Assembly (NCBI RefSeq): GCF_029392675.1
Contig: NZ_CP113941.1
Span: 1,593,001-1,657,000 of the forward strand
DNA from: Lactobacillus sp. ESL0684
GTDB lineage: Bacteria > Bacillota > Bacilli > Lactobacillales > Lactobacillaceae
Reading direction: 5' to 3'
DNA: 64,000 nucleotides
Positions within the stretch are counted from its first letter, which is position 1; every line of letters starts with the position of its first letter. Positions 27,468 through 35,273 of this stretch are shown here, piece after piece. A program made the position numbers and the translations under genes. The notes under the pieces were generated by a model. The model was not told where the DNA came from. It saw nothing but the letters and a program-made list of their open reading frames with translations, and did no database searches.

Positions 27468-28265
27468 CTATAATTCTTCTAAATCATCTAGATCATCGGC
27501 TTTTTCAGCCGTAGCAGCTTCTGGATTTGCCGAATTATCATTACCCATAAATTTGTTAAGAACGATTGCTAATAAAACTGCAAAGATAGCAACACCAATG
27601 ACAGATAAGTTACCATAGGCTGCAATAAAGAATCCTATAAATAAGTAAACTGCATTTTTCTTAGTAATCATCGTTGACATCAGTAATGCAAACCCATATG
27701 CTGGCAAAATCTTACTTGCTAAGGTCAACCCATCTGTTAACCAAGCTGGAATCATATGGACAAGGCTAGTAACTATGTCAGTTCCCAGATAAATAGCAAA
27801 GAATACGGGAATAAAGTATAACAATCCATAAATAATTGGACCATAGACAATATGGTAATTCCTAGCTTTGCGAAATTTCCCCTGATCAATCGCTCTATTC
27901 ACCAAACCATTAAATGAAGAAAACAACATTCTAACTACAATAGCTACTAATTGACCTAAAACTGCAACAGGTAATGCCACTGTTAGTGCCACTTGAGCTC
28001 TCGTATGTGACAAAATTGCAAATGCTGAAGCAACTACAGAACCTAAAACCCAATCTGGAGGAACTGCAGCACCAACTTGAACTACCCCCATCGTTACCAG
28101 CTGCAAAGTGGCTCCAACTAATAAACCTTTAGATACGTCTCCTAATGCTAATCCAACTAAAGTACTAACAACTAATGGCTGCTCAAAATTTTCACGTCCA
28201 AGTAGCCTTGAATCAAACATTGCAAATACACCTATCAAGGCGACAACAAATGCTTTCCAGAACAT
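27468..28265 (-). CDS. Mannose-family PTS, membrane subunit IIC (second system)
   Basis: A 265-residue EIIC with A-L-G-D-V-S-K-G-L-L-V-G-A and G-A-A-V-P-P-D-W-V motifs and seven to eight spans. It ends in an acidic tail (D-D-L-D-D-L-E-E-L), a feature shared with the tail of the first system's IIC. AAGGAGG ribosome site. Confidence 0.93.
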   Translation of the reverse strand: MFWKAFVVALIGVFAMFDSRLLGRENFEQPLVVSTLVGLALGDVSKGLLVGATLQLVTMGVVQVGAAVPPDWVLGSVVASAFAILSHTRAQVALTVALPVAVLGQLVAIVVRMLFSSFNGLVNRAIDQGKFRKARNYHIVYGPIIYGLLYFIPVFFAIYLGTDIVTSLVHMIPAWLTDGLTLASKILPAYGFALLMSTMITKKNAVYLFIGFFIAAYGNLSVIGVAIFAVLLAIVLNKFMGNDNSANPEAATAEKADDLDDLEEL

Positions 28266-28280
28266 AACAAATCCCTCCTT

Positions 28281-28751
28281 TTAGAGAATTTTATTTAAAA
28301 ATTCCTTTCCAGATGATGGAACTTGCTGCATTACGATATCGATGCCTTGATCACACATTTTTTTAGTTAGATCAACTTCTTCTGGTGTTAAGAACACGGC
28401 ATTACTGTAACGTTTCGCATTGGGACGATCTGGTATACCACCATAATTGATTTCATCTACATGTCCATAAGCCTCAACAAATTTCGCTAGCTCCGAAACT
28501 TGTGCAAAGATAAGCATAACATTATCTTTAAGTGCCTTAATTTGTTCCATTTTAGCTATTGCTGCATCAACACTGAAAACATTCAATTTGATATCTTCTG
28601 GTTTAGCCAGTTTTAAAGACATCTTCTTAAAATCATCATTTGCGGTTGCTGTATCAATCACAATAATTCGTTCTATGCTAGCAAACTTTGACCATGAAAA
28701 GATTACCTGTCCATGAAGTAATCGATGATCGACCCTAATCAGCTTTATCAT
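28281..28751 (-). CDS. Mannose-family PTS, cytoplasmic subunit IIB (second system)
   Basis: A 156-residue EIIB with the phosphorylated His in V-D-H-R-L-L-H-G-Q-V. It is first in the operon, and no IIA gene accompanies it. The IIA must come from elsewhere, possibly the one at 7759-8172 in the sigma-54 operon. GAGGTG ribosome site. The promoter and operator lie about 165-230 bases upstream. Confidence 0.93.
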   Translation of the reverse strand: MIKLIRVDHRLLHGQVIFSWSKFASIERIIVIDTATANDDFKKMSLKLAKPEDIKLNVFSVDAAIAKMEQIKALKDNVMLIFAQVSELAKFVEAYGHVDEINYGGIPDRPNAKRYSNAVFLTPEEVDLTKKMCDQGIDIVMQQVPSSGKEFLNKIL

Positions 28752-28913
28752 AATATATTCACCTCATCTTGAATTTTAGAATTTACTTTTGACTAATAAA
28801 GACTCCTTTCTCACCAATAAAAGTACTAGATAAGCCTTTTATCAAGCTTTTACTTTTGGAATCATTATTCGATACCCGTTAAAGATACCTCAATAAAATC
28901 TTTACTTTTTATG

Positions 28914-28938
28914 ACGTATTAACACGTACACCATTATA
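28914..28938 (-). promoter_or_regulatory. Promoter -10 box and palindromic operator of the second PTS operon
   Basis: On the minus strand a TATAAT (28938-28933), with a TTTACA 20 bases upstream (or TAATAT at 17 bases), is followed at once by ACGTGTTAATACGT (28927-28914). This is a palindrome of the form ACGTNTTAANACGT. The operator covers the expected start site, the usual place for a repressor. Nearly the same site occurs at 30036-30049. GT-N6-AC symmetry fits a HutC-type GntR protein. Confidence 0.65.
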
Positions 28939-29017
28939 TTATTACAAAATATATAATTTGTAAACACTTTCTGTGATATTAATTAATTTTAGCGAAGCTT
29001 TATTAAAAATATCTTTA

Positions 29018-30013
29018 TTATCTATAGGTTTCTTTCCACATATATCTACGTGTTTCAAAGCTTTCATTAGTTGCATAAGATAATTGGCGCATATAAACAT
29101 TGTTAAGAATCGAAGAGAAAAGCGAGTGATTAAAATACGGCGAAATGCTTTCTTTCAAATCATCTAAACCAATTTCTTTACCATCTAAAACATATAATTT
29201 TTTACCACCAAATCTTTGCTCAAATTTAAGAGCTCGCTCATCCTCTGGTCTAGTTTTTCCAGTCGCTAATAACTGAAAAATTGATTTATTCTTATCAGTA
29301 ACTTCAAACGGTCCATTGAAATATTCATAACTATGAATGGTCGGTGAATTCAATTGCAACATTTCTTCTAGGTTACAGATCGAAAAGACATAGGCAGCAC
29401 CCATTGTGGGGCCACTAGCGATTACATAGATAGTTTTTTCAGTTTTATTTAAATCAGCCCATTCTTTAGCAAGAGGAGTTGTATAGTCAACAGCTTTACG
29501 ATACATCGGATCTAGAACATCAAAGGCTTGCATTGCATCAGCATAATCTTGATAACCTTCGACTTCGTTAACCAAGTTCATTGCTATATCTAATCCAATA
29601 CTTGCATTTACGCGTTCTAATCTACTTTCATCAAGTGCCAAACTTTCATACTTGATCTTAAAATCTGCAACTTCTACCAACTCCGATTTATCAACATACA
29701 AAGCAATTGTAGTTGCACCATGGTCACGAGCCACTTTAGCTGCTTCGATTGTTTCATACGTTCCACGCATTGAACACAAAACCACTAAAGTATTCTGATC
29801 AAGATTTTTAGGTGCTGCATAAATAAATTCACCACTTGTGAACATACTTGAAAAAACACCTTGGGATTCCTGCTGCATAAAATAATTAGCACCGTAGAAG
29901 CCACCAAATGAGCCTCCAGCACCTACCCATAAAACTTGTTTTAATGTTCCTTTTGAATTAACTTTTGCAATAGCTGCTTTAACAGTTTGCTTAACTTCTT
30001 CTTGAATTTTCAT
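29018..30013 (-). CDS. SIS-domain protein, FrlB-like paralogue lacking the catalytic His
   Basis: A 331-residue double-SIS protein with the FrlB-type C-terminus R-R-Y-M-W-K-E-T-Y-R and the first-domain W-V-G-A-G-G-S. In the second domain the H-G-P of active deglycases reads N-G-P (E-Y-F-N-G-P-F-E), while the Glu 16 residues earlier (L-E-E-M-L) is kept. It forms its own transcript upstream of the IIB-IIC-IID-SIS operon and shares the operator found there. It may act on a different substrate, be a non-catalytic partner of the 25610-26587 protein, or use another residue for catalysis. The fold is clear; the activity is not. TAGGAG ribosome site. Confidence 0.8.
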   Translation of the reverse strand: MKIQEEVKQTVKAAIAKVNSKGTLKQVLWVGAGGSFGGFYGANYFMQQESQGVFSSMFTSGEFIYAAPKNLDQNTLVVLCSMRGTYETIEAAKVARDHGATTIALYVDKSELVEVADFKIKYESLALDESRLERVNASIGLDIAMNLVNEVEGYQDYADAMQAFDVLDPMYRKAVDYTTPLAKEWADLNKTEKTIYVIASGPTMGAAYVFSICNLEEMLQLNSPTIHSYEYFNGPFEVTDKNKSIFQLLATGKTRPEDERALKFEQRFGGKKLYVLDGKEIGLDDLKESISPYFNHSLFSSILNNVYMRQLSYATNESFETRRYMWKETYR

Positions 30014-30035
30014 ATATTTCTCCTATTAAAACAAA

Positions 30036-30070
30036 ACGTGTTAATACATCTATTATAATAAAGCGCTTTA
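30036..30070 (-). promoter_or_regulatory. Promoter, operator and cre-like site of the lone SIS gene
   Basis: On the minus strand: TAAAGCGCTTTA (30070-30059, a palindrome with the AAGCGCTT cre core), TATAAT (30057-30052), and the operator ATGTATTAACACGT (30049-30036). That operator is one base short of the full ACGTNTTAANACGT palindrome. A TTTACT lies 20 bases upstream of TATAAT, the same distance as at the other promoter. Joint control by CcpA and the GntR protein is inferred. Confidence 0.6.
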
Positions 30071-30093
30071 ATTATAAAGTAAAGAACTTTTTT

Positions 30094-30119
30094 GTGTAAA
30101 AGATTCATATCTTTTACAC
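30094..30119. repeat. Perfect 11-base inverted repeat upstream of the SIS promoter
   Basis: GTGTAAAAGAT-TCAT-ATCTTTTACAC. Arms are perfect, but neither side is followed by a T-run in the transcribed sense, so it does not look like a terminator. It lies just upstream of the SIS gene promoter and before the rib terminator. Confidence 0.6.
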
Positions 30120-30120
30120 A

Positions 30121-30160
30121 AAAAAGGCTCAATCCTTCTTACAAAGAATTGAGCCTTTTT
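30121..30160 (-). terminator. Terminator of the riboflavin operon
   Basis: AAAAAGGCTCAAT / ATTGAGCCTTTTT, 13-base stem, T5 on both strands; it follows the ribH stop. Confidence 0.87.
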
Positions 30161-30171
30161 AAATGCCAAAT

Positions 30172-30645
30172 TTATAATTCGTCGATTTGATCTTCGATAT
30201 TTAAAACTTCTAAAATATCTGTGGCACAATCAGCACCTTTGTTGCCACCCTTGCCACCTGCACGATCCGTTGCTTGAGCAACTGTATCTGTAGTTAACAA
30301 GCCAAACATCACTGGTACTGGACCGGTTGCTGAAGCAGCAGCTAACTGGCTAGTAGTACCTTGGCAAACGTAATCAAAATGAGATGTTTCACCGCGAATA
30401 ACTGCACCTAAAGCAATTATGCCATCAACCTTACCGCTTTTGGCCAAGCAATTAACCGTTCTGGCCAATTCAAAAGCGCCAGGAACATGAATCACTGTTA
30501 GGTTCTCATCTGATACACCAGACTTTTTCAATTGTCCAACAGCTCCGCTAAGCAAGCGATCCGTTACAACACTATTAAACTGTGCAACGACTATACCTAT
30601 TCTCTTATCTTGTCCTGCCGCAATATTACCTGTAATTTCTTTCAT
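30172..30645 (-). CDS. ribH: 6,7-dimethyl-8-ribityllumazine synthase
   Basis: A 157-residue lumazine synthase that condenses the pyrimidine from RibD with 3,4-dihydroxy-2-butanone 4-phosphate. It forms an icosahedral or pentameric shell. Key segments are V-V-A-Q-F-N, V-P-G-A-F-E-L, A-L-G-A-V-I-R-G-E-T-S-H-F-D-Y (the His is catalytic) and P-V-M-F-G-L-L-T-T-D. It is the last gene of the rib operon, one base after ribBA. Confidence 0.97.
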   Translation of the reverse strand: MKEITGNIAAGQDKRIGIVVAQFNSVVTDRLLSGAVGQLKKSGVSDENLTVIHVPGAFELARTVNCLAKSGKVDGIIALGAVIRGETSHFDYVCQGTTSQLAAASATGPVPVMFGLLTTDTVAQATDRAGGKGGNKGADCATDILEVLNIEDQIDEL

Positions 30646-30646
30646 G

Positions 30647-31873
30647 TTAATCTACCTCATTCAAAATATGATTCATTTGATGTTTTTTAGTTGCTAAATA
30701 TTTTTCATTTTCTTTAGTTAAACCAACTTCCATCGGTACTCGCTCAACCACTTTAATACCATAGGCCTCTAGCTGAGCAACCTTATCAGGATTATTAGTC
30801 ATGAGCCGGACTTCAGAAATTCCTTTTTGGCGCAAAATTTTGGCAGCTAAGTTGTAGCGACGAGCATCAACCGGAAAACCAAGCTTTTGATTAGCCTCAA
30901 CAGTATTTGCACCCTCATCTTGTAATTTGTAAGCACGCAATTTATTAGCTAAGCCAATACCGCGACCCTCTTGGCGCAAATACAAAACAGCACCTGAACC
31001 ATTAGCTTCAATCTTATCTAGCGATTCTGCTAATTGAGCACCACAGTCACACCGTTTAGACCCAAAGACATCCCCAGTCAAACACTCACTATGCAGCCGC
31101 AATAATAATGGTTCATCTGGTTTAATATCACCCTTACTGATTAATAAAGTTGGTTCTTTTTCAGGTTGTTTCTCATTTTCAAAACCCTCAAGTTCAAAAT
31201 GACCATGCTTAGTTGGAAAATCAACTTTGGTAATTGATTCAACCTTTAAGTCTTCATCTTCTTGACGCTTGCGATATTCAATTAATTCTTCAATAGTCAA
31301 GTACGGTAATCCCATACCTTCTGCTAAAGCCTTTAAATCTTTGCGCCGAGCCATTGTACCGTCTTTTTTGATACATTCACAAATAAAGCCAACTGGTGCT
31401 ACTCCTGCAAGGCGAGCCAAATCCAGTGCTGCCTCGGTGTGACCAGTTCGTTCCAATACGCCGCCTTCTTTAGCAACTAATGGAAAAACATGGCCAGGAT
31501 GATAAAAATCATCCCAAGTACTGTTGGGATCAGCTAATTTTTTAATTGTCTTAGCACGATCGTATGCAGAAATACCAGTAGTGGTCGTTGTAGCATCAAC
31601 ACTTAACGTAAAAGCTGTCCCAAATTCATCATTTGATCCAGTTTCAATTGGGCTAATATGCTGGCGATCGGCATATTCCTTACTCATTGGTACACATAAC
31701 AAACCGCGAGCTTTGGTAATCATGGTATTAACCATCTCAGGTGTTGCTTTTTCAGCTAGGCCAATCATATCGCCTTCAGATTCACGTTGTGGTGAATCAG
31801 CCACAATTACTAAACCACCATTTCTCATGTGATCAAGGATTTTACGCATTTTTTCATTTAATTGATCTGTCAT
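30647..31873 (-). CDS. ribBA: Bifunctional 3,4-dihydroxy-2-butanone-4-phosphate synthase / GTP cyclohydrolase II
   Basis: A 408-residue fusion. Residues about 1-200 are DHBP synthase with R-E-S-E-G-D-M-I-G and R-T-G-H-T-E-A-A. Residues about 205-408 are GTP cyclohydrolase II with the zinc cysteines in H-S-E-C-L-T-G-D-V-F and R-C-D-C-G, and Y-L-R-Q-E-G-R-G-I-G-L. It supplies both precursors of riboflavin from ribulose 5-phosphate and GTP. GAGG ribosome site. Confidence 0.97.
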   Translation of the reverse strand: MTDQLNEKMRKILDHMRNGGLVIVADSPQRESEGDMIGLAEKATPEMVNTMITKARGLLCVPMSKEYADRQHISPIETGSNDEFGTAFTLSVDATTTTTGISAYDRAKTIKKLADPNSTWDDFYHPGHVFPLVAKEGGVLERTGHTEAALDLARLAGVAPVGFICECIKKDGTMARRKDLKALAEGMGLPYLTIEELIEYRKRQEDEDLKVESITKVDFPTKHGHFELEGFENEKQPEKEPTLLISKGDIKPDEPLLLRLHSECLTGDVFGSKRCDCGAQLAESLDKIEANGSGAVLYLRQEGRGIGLANKLRAYKLQDEGANTVEANQKLGFPVDARRYNLAAKILRQKGISEVRLMTNNPDKVAQLEAYGIKVVERVPMEVGLTKENEKYLATKKHQMNHILNEVD

Positions 31874-31892
31874 TTTATTTCCTCACTATAAC

Positions 31893-32492
31893 TTATTTGT
31901 TCCAAGCTTGACACTGTTTTACCACATAACGGCCAATCATATCCGTTTCAATATTGACATGGTCACCTAATTTGTAACCAGCTAAAGTCGTATTAGCAAT
32001 GGTAAATGGAATCAGGCTCACACCAAATTCGGCATTTTGTGCCATGGTGACCGTTAAGCTTATACCATCAATCGCGATTGAGCCTTTTTCTACAATATAT
32101 GGATCATATTGTTGTGGTACTCTAAACCGCAATTCAATCGAATTTTCTGTTTCAACTCTAGCAGTTAATTCTGCCGTGGTATCAACATGACCAGCTACAA
32201 TATGACCATCTAAGGTTGCTCCCAAAGCCAGTGATGGCTCTAAGTTAACCACACTTGATACTTGTAAATTGCCCAGATTAGTTCGCTTCATCGTTTCTGG
32301 CATCACATCAACAGTAAACTCATCATTAGTCCAATCAGTTACGGTTAAACAAATTCCATTAACTGCAATGCTGGCACCAAGCGGCAAATTTTCTTGGGCT
32401 AATTTAGGAGCAGCAATTGCTAACTTAGCATGCTTTTCAGTTATTTCCAAACGAGTGATCTTACCCGTTGCTTGAATTATTCCGGTAAACAT
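31893..32492 (-). CDS. ribE: Riboflavin synthase, alpha chain
   Basis: A 199-residue enzyme with two tandem lumazine-binding repeats (about 1-95 and 96-190), opening with the typical M-F-T-G-I-I. Each repeat has an N-G-(I/V)-C-L-T-V / D-G-I-S-L-T-V segment. It dismutates two lumazines to riboflavin. Its ATG overlaps the end of ribD by 16 bases. Confidence 0.97.
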   Translation of the reverse strand: MFTGIIQATGKITRLEITEKHAKLAIAAPKLAQENLPLGASIAVNGICLTVTDWTNDEFTVDVMPETMKRTNLGNLQVSSVVNLEPSLALGATLDGHIVAGHVDTTAELTARVETENSIELRFRVPQQYDPYIVEKGSIAIDGISLTVTMAQNAEFGVSLIPFTIANTTLAGYKLGDHVNIETDMIGRYVVKQCQAWNK

Positions 32493-33541
32493 TGTTTTCT
32501 CCTTGCGCTAATGCGCACATCTTGCTCTAAGGTCTTTACATCAATTAGTTCATATTGTGATGAAGTCGCTCCCAACTCTTGTCCTACTGCGACTGGCAAA
32601 GCAGTCCCGCCTAAGACCTTAGGTGCTATATAAGCTATTATTTGATCGGCTAAATCTGCTGCTATAAACTCTGCTTGAACCTGACTACCACCTTCAACTA
32701 ACAGGGATTGAATCTCATATTTTGCAAGTAATTTAACAATTTTAGTTGGAGTCCATTTAGCTTGCGTAAAAATTTTAACTGCAACTGGCAGTTCTTTCTG
32801 CAATTCTTGTTCACTTAACAGCCAAATTTCACCTGGCTGATTAAATAATTCCTGAGTGAAGTCTATCCGATTAGCATCTTTAGTCAAGATTATTCTAATA
32901 GGTGGGATTGGCAAACACTTAATTCGCACTGTTAGTTGTGGATCATCAATTCTTAAAGTATTAGCACCTATTAAAATAGCTTGATTCTGACAACGTAATT
33001 TTTGGACATCGAGTTGGGCAGCATCGCCAGTTAACAAGGTTCGCTTATTACCCGCTGCATTAAGCTTACCATCAAGAGACATCGCATATTTGAGGGTAAC
33101 TAGTGGCCTTTGTTGTTGATAAAAGAAGTTATAGGCCTCATTCAAATACTCCGTACCACCAATGACTTCAGTTGTGATGCCATGCTCTTGTAGAAACTTT
33201 ATCCCTTTACCAGCAACTATTTTATGTGGATCAAGTTGTCCAATAACTACGCGTTTGATTCCTGCTTCAGCCACTTTTTCACAGCAAGGTGGCTGCTTAC
33301 CATAATGACTACAAGGTTCCAAAGTAACATAAAGTGTAGCACCATCAGCTAATTCGGGTTTAGCCAAGTGAGCCAATGCGTTAACTTCAGCGTGAACTTG
33401 CCCATACTGATGATGATACCCAGTAGCTAAGACTTGACCATCTTTAACAATAACTGCTCCCACTAAAGGATTCGTCCAAGTCATTGCCCGCGCCTTTAAT
33501 GCTTCTTGGGCTGCAAGTTGCAGATAATCCTTATCCTGCAT
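32477..33541 (-). CDS. ribD: Diaminohydroxyphosphoribosylaminopyrimidine deaminase / 5-amino-6-(5-phosphoribosylamino)uracil reductase
   Basis: About 354 residues. The N-terminal zinc deaminase has H-A-E-V-N-A-L and P-C-S-H-Y-G-K-Q-P-P-C-C. The C-terminal NADPH reductase has L-K-Y-A-M-S-L-D-G-K-L and V-E-G-G-S-Q-V. It carries out steps two and three of riboflavin synthesis. The ATG at 33541 has GAGGAAG eight bases upstream; a GTG at 33550 falls next to that site and is less likely. It is first in the operon, downstream of the FMN riboswitch. Confidence 0.95.
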   Translation of the reverse strand: MQDKDYLQLAAQEALKARAMTWTNPLVGAVIVKDGQVLATGYHHQYGQVHAEVNALAHLAKPELADGATLYVTLEPCSHYGKQPPCCEKVAEAGIKRVVIGQLDPHKIVAGKGIKFLQEHGITTEVIGGTEYLNEAYNFFYQQQRPLVTLKYAMSLDGKLNAAGNKRTLLTGDAAQLDVQKLRCQNQAILIGANTLRIDDPQLTVRIKCLPIPPIRIILTKDANRIDFTQELFNQPGEIWLLSEQELQKELPVAVKIFTQAKWTPTKIVKLLAKYEIQSLLVEGGSQVQAEFIAADLADQIIAYIAPKVLGGTALPVAVGQELGATSSQYELIDVKTLEQDVRISARRKQCLPE

Positions 33542-33559
33542 TAATTTCACTTCCTCAAC

Positions 33560-33590
33560 AAAAAGCCTCGCTGATCTTAATCAACGAGGT
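33560..33590 (-). terminator. Riboswitch-controlled attenuator ahead of ribD
   Basis: On the minus strand CCTCGTTGAT-TAAG-ATCAGCGAGG closes a GC-rich hairpin followed by C and five T, just before the ribD ribosome site. It lies about 75 bases after the FMN aptamer, so FMN binding probably favours this terminator. Confidence 0.85.
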
Positions 33591-33663
33591 CTTCATAATC
33601 AACTATCATTAGCTCTTAACCAAGCTTATTCTTGAATTGCAAGTTAAATACTAGTCTTTATTT

Positions 33664-33796
33664 TCTTCTCCCATCCAGACTTTAACTGTCGGTACCAGAC
33701 TTGCACTAGTTCCACCACCATGATAGTGGGTCACGGACTTCAATTAAGCATTAATTGTTACCGTCGGTATGGAATTACACCTTACCCCGAAGAAAT
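33664..33796 (-). ncRNA. FMN riboswitch (RFN element)
   Basis: The minus strand carries the conserved RFN blocks in order: TCTTCGGGGTAAGG, AATTCCATACCGACGG, AGTCCGTGACCC, TGGTGGAACTAGTGCA, GTCTGGTACCGACAG and AGTCTGGATGGGAGAAG. These form the six-stem FMN aptamer that senses FMN and turns down the rib operon. An attenuator hairpin follows. Confidence 0.96.
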
Positions 33797-33811
33797 TCTT
33801 TAATTATCTTA

Positions 33812-33840
33812 AGCATAATATACAGATACCCTTACGTCAA
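33812..33840 (-). promoter_or_regulatory. Promoter of the riboflavin operon
   Basis: Minus strand TTGACG (33840-33835), 17 bases, TATGCT (33817-33812). Transcription would begin a few bases before the RFN aptamer. Confidence 0.7.
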
Positions 33841-33888
33841 TAGAAAGCTAGTTAAATTCATTAATTAAAACTAATTTTATCAAAAATA

Positions 33889-33921
33889 AAAACGTGTGAG
33901 TCACAGGGCTACACACGTTTT
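33889..33921 (-). terminator. Terminator of the lrgAB operon
   Basis: AAAACGTGTG / CACACGTTTT with a 13-base loop, followed on the minus strand by T-rich sequence. It insulates lrgB from the rib promoter just beyond. Confidence 0.75.
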
Positions 33922-33975
33922 ATTGTAAGTAAACATAGCTATAAATTTAAATAATAATTTTTACCAAATTTGATT

Positions 33976-34704
33976 CTACAAACCAAGCAAATGGGCAAAA
34001 GCTGGAACTAATAAGTTATCAACTAATCCAGTTGCAACTACTGCTACTGCAGCCATCGCCCCTTGCACAGAACCCATCTCTAGAGCGAAAGCTGAGCCAA
34101 CAGTATGTCCTGCAGCTCCTAAACCTAACCCAGTTCCCATCGGATCTGTATCAAGTTTAAACCACTTAACCATCTGCTTGCCTAGTGCATAAATCATTAC
34201 GGCATTTAGAATACATGCCATTGCAGTAATTGATGCGTTACCGCCAATTGCTGTTGTCAGTGGCATGGCAATCGCAGTTGTTGCCGATTGACTAAGCATC
34301 GATCTAACACCAACTTCATTTAATCCTGCTGCCTTAGAAATAAAGGTAATCAAGATTAAGGAAACAAAAGTACTGATTACCAAGCTAGTTAAAATGATCC
34401 CCCAATTTTTCTTGATAACATCATTACGCTTGTATAAAGGAACAGCAAACGCAATTGTTGCTGGTGTAATAAACCAGAAGATAATATCTCCACCTGGTTT
34501 GTAGGCTTGAGTGTAGACCTGAGTTGTTGAAACATCAAATACTTTGCCTAAAACTACCAAAATGGCAATTCCTAAGACCATAGCAACAAACAGAGGTTGG
34601 AATAAGAAAAAACCATGTGACTTTTTGAAAAGCCACTGACCAATCAAAAAGACAAATAATGATAGGAATACACCAAATAAAGGATTACTTAAATAAGCCA
34701 TCAT
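33976..34704 (-). CDS. lrgB: LrgB family membrane protein (pyruvate transporter / holin-like subunit)
   Basis: A 242-residue membrane protein with about seven spans. Family motifs are F-L-G-P-A-T-like (W-F-I-T-P-A-T-I-A-F-A-V-P-L), the S-V-T-T-P-like A-T-T-A-I-A-M-P-L, and G-L-G-A-A-G-H-T-V-G-S-A-F. With LrgA it makes a complex described as antiholin-like in staphylococci and as an inducible pyruvate importer (PftAB) in Bacillus and streptococci. The ATG overlaps the lrgA stop (ATGA), so translation is coupled. Confidence 0.92.
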   Translation of the reverse strand: MMAYLSNPLFGVFLSLFVFLIGQWLFKKSHGFFLFQPLFVAMVLGIAILVVLGKVFDVSTTQVYTQAYKPGGDIIFWFITPATIAFAVPLYKRNDVIKKNWGIILTSLVISTFVSLILITFISKAAGLNEVGVRSMLSQSATTAIAMPLTTAIGGNASITAMACILNAVMIYALGKQMVKWFKLDTDPMGTGLGLGAAGHTVGSAFALEMGSVQGAMAAVAVVATGLVDNLLVPAFAHLLGL

Positions 34705-35150
34705 TTACTGCCCCCAGTCTTAACATTATGAGCTATCGAATGATGTCCAGATGTGATTCTCTTTTTAAGCCAAACCAAGATTCGAGTTGTGTAAGCAGTT
34801 ACCACCAATAAAATAATGGTTGCTAGCAACACTACCAAGACTAACTGAACACCTTGCGATTTCATGATATCCAAGTTAGCAGCCAAAGAGATTCCCGAAG
34901 GAACAAACATAAAACTAATCAACGAGATTAAGGCACTACCAAAGGAATCAACCCATTCAATTTTAACTACATGTGTTGTCAACAATACATAAAGCAAAAC
35001 TAATCCAATTACAGGTGTTGGTACTGGGAATGACTTGGGCATCATTTCTGATATCAACTGTGATACAAATAAAATTGTGGCATAAACCAACATTTGAAAC
35101 AGAATTGGCGCTGATTTAGTTTCTGGCTTTTTCTCTTTCATTACACTCAT
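34701..35150 (-). CDS. lrgA: LrgA family membrane protein
   Basis: A 149-residue small membrane protein with about four spans, of the LrgA/CidA group. P-V-P-T-P-V-I-G-L-V-L-L-Y marks the conserved P-G/P-x-x-x-G segment, and L-I-S-F-M-F-V-P-S-G-I-S-L follows. It partners LrgB. The lytSR genes lie directly upstream on the same strand, the classical regulatory pairing. Confidence 0.92.
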   Translation of the reverse strand: MSVMKEKKPETKSAPILFQMLVYATILFVSQLISEMMPKSFPVPTPVIGLVLLYVLLTTHVVKIEWVDSFGSALISLISFMFVPSGISLAANLDIMKSQGVQLVLVVLLATIILLVVTAYTTRILVWLKKRITSGHHSIAHNVKTGGSK

Positions 35151-35273
35151 TTCCTTTCTCTAACTTATCTTTATTTCAATGATTAAGATATACCTAAAGT
35201 AAGAATCTGAAAGCGATTTTTTGTTTAAATGCAAAATTTAATGGCTTAACTACCCAATAGCAATGCCGAATTT

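Noticed and set aside
28752-29017. Sigma-54 promoter for the second PTS operon
   Set aside because: No GG-N10-GC element found; instead a sigma-A type -10 box with a repressor-like palindrome is present.
33551-33800. Possible small ORFs in the ribD leader
   Set aside because: The region is explained by the FMN riboswitch and its attenuator.
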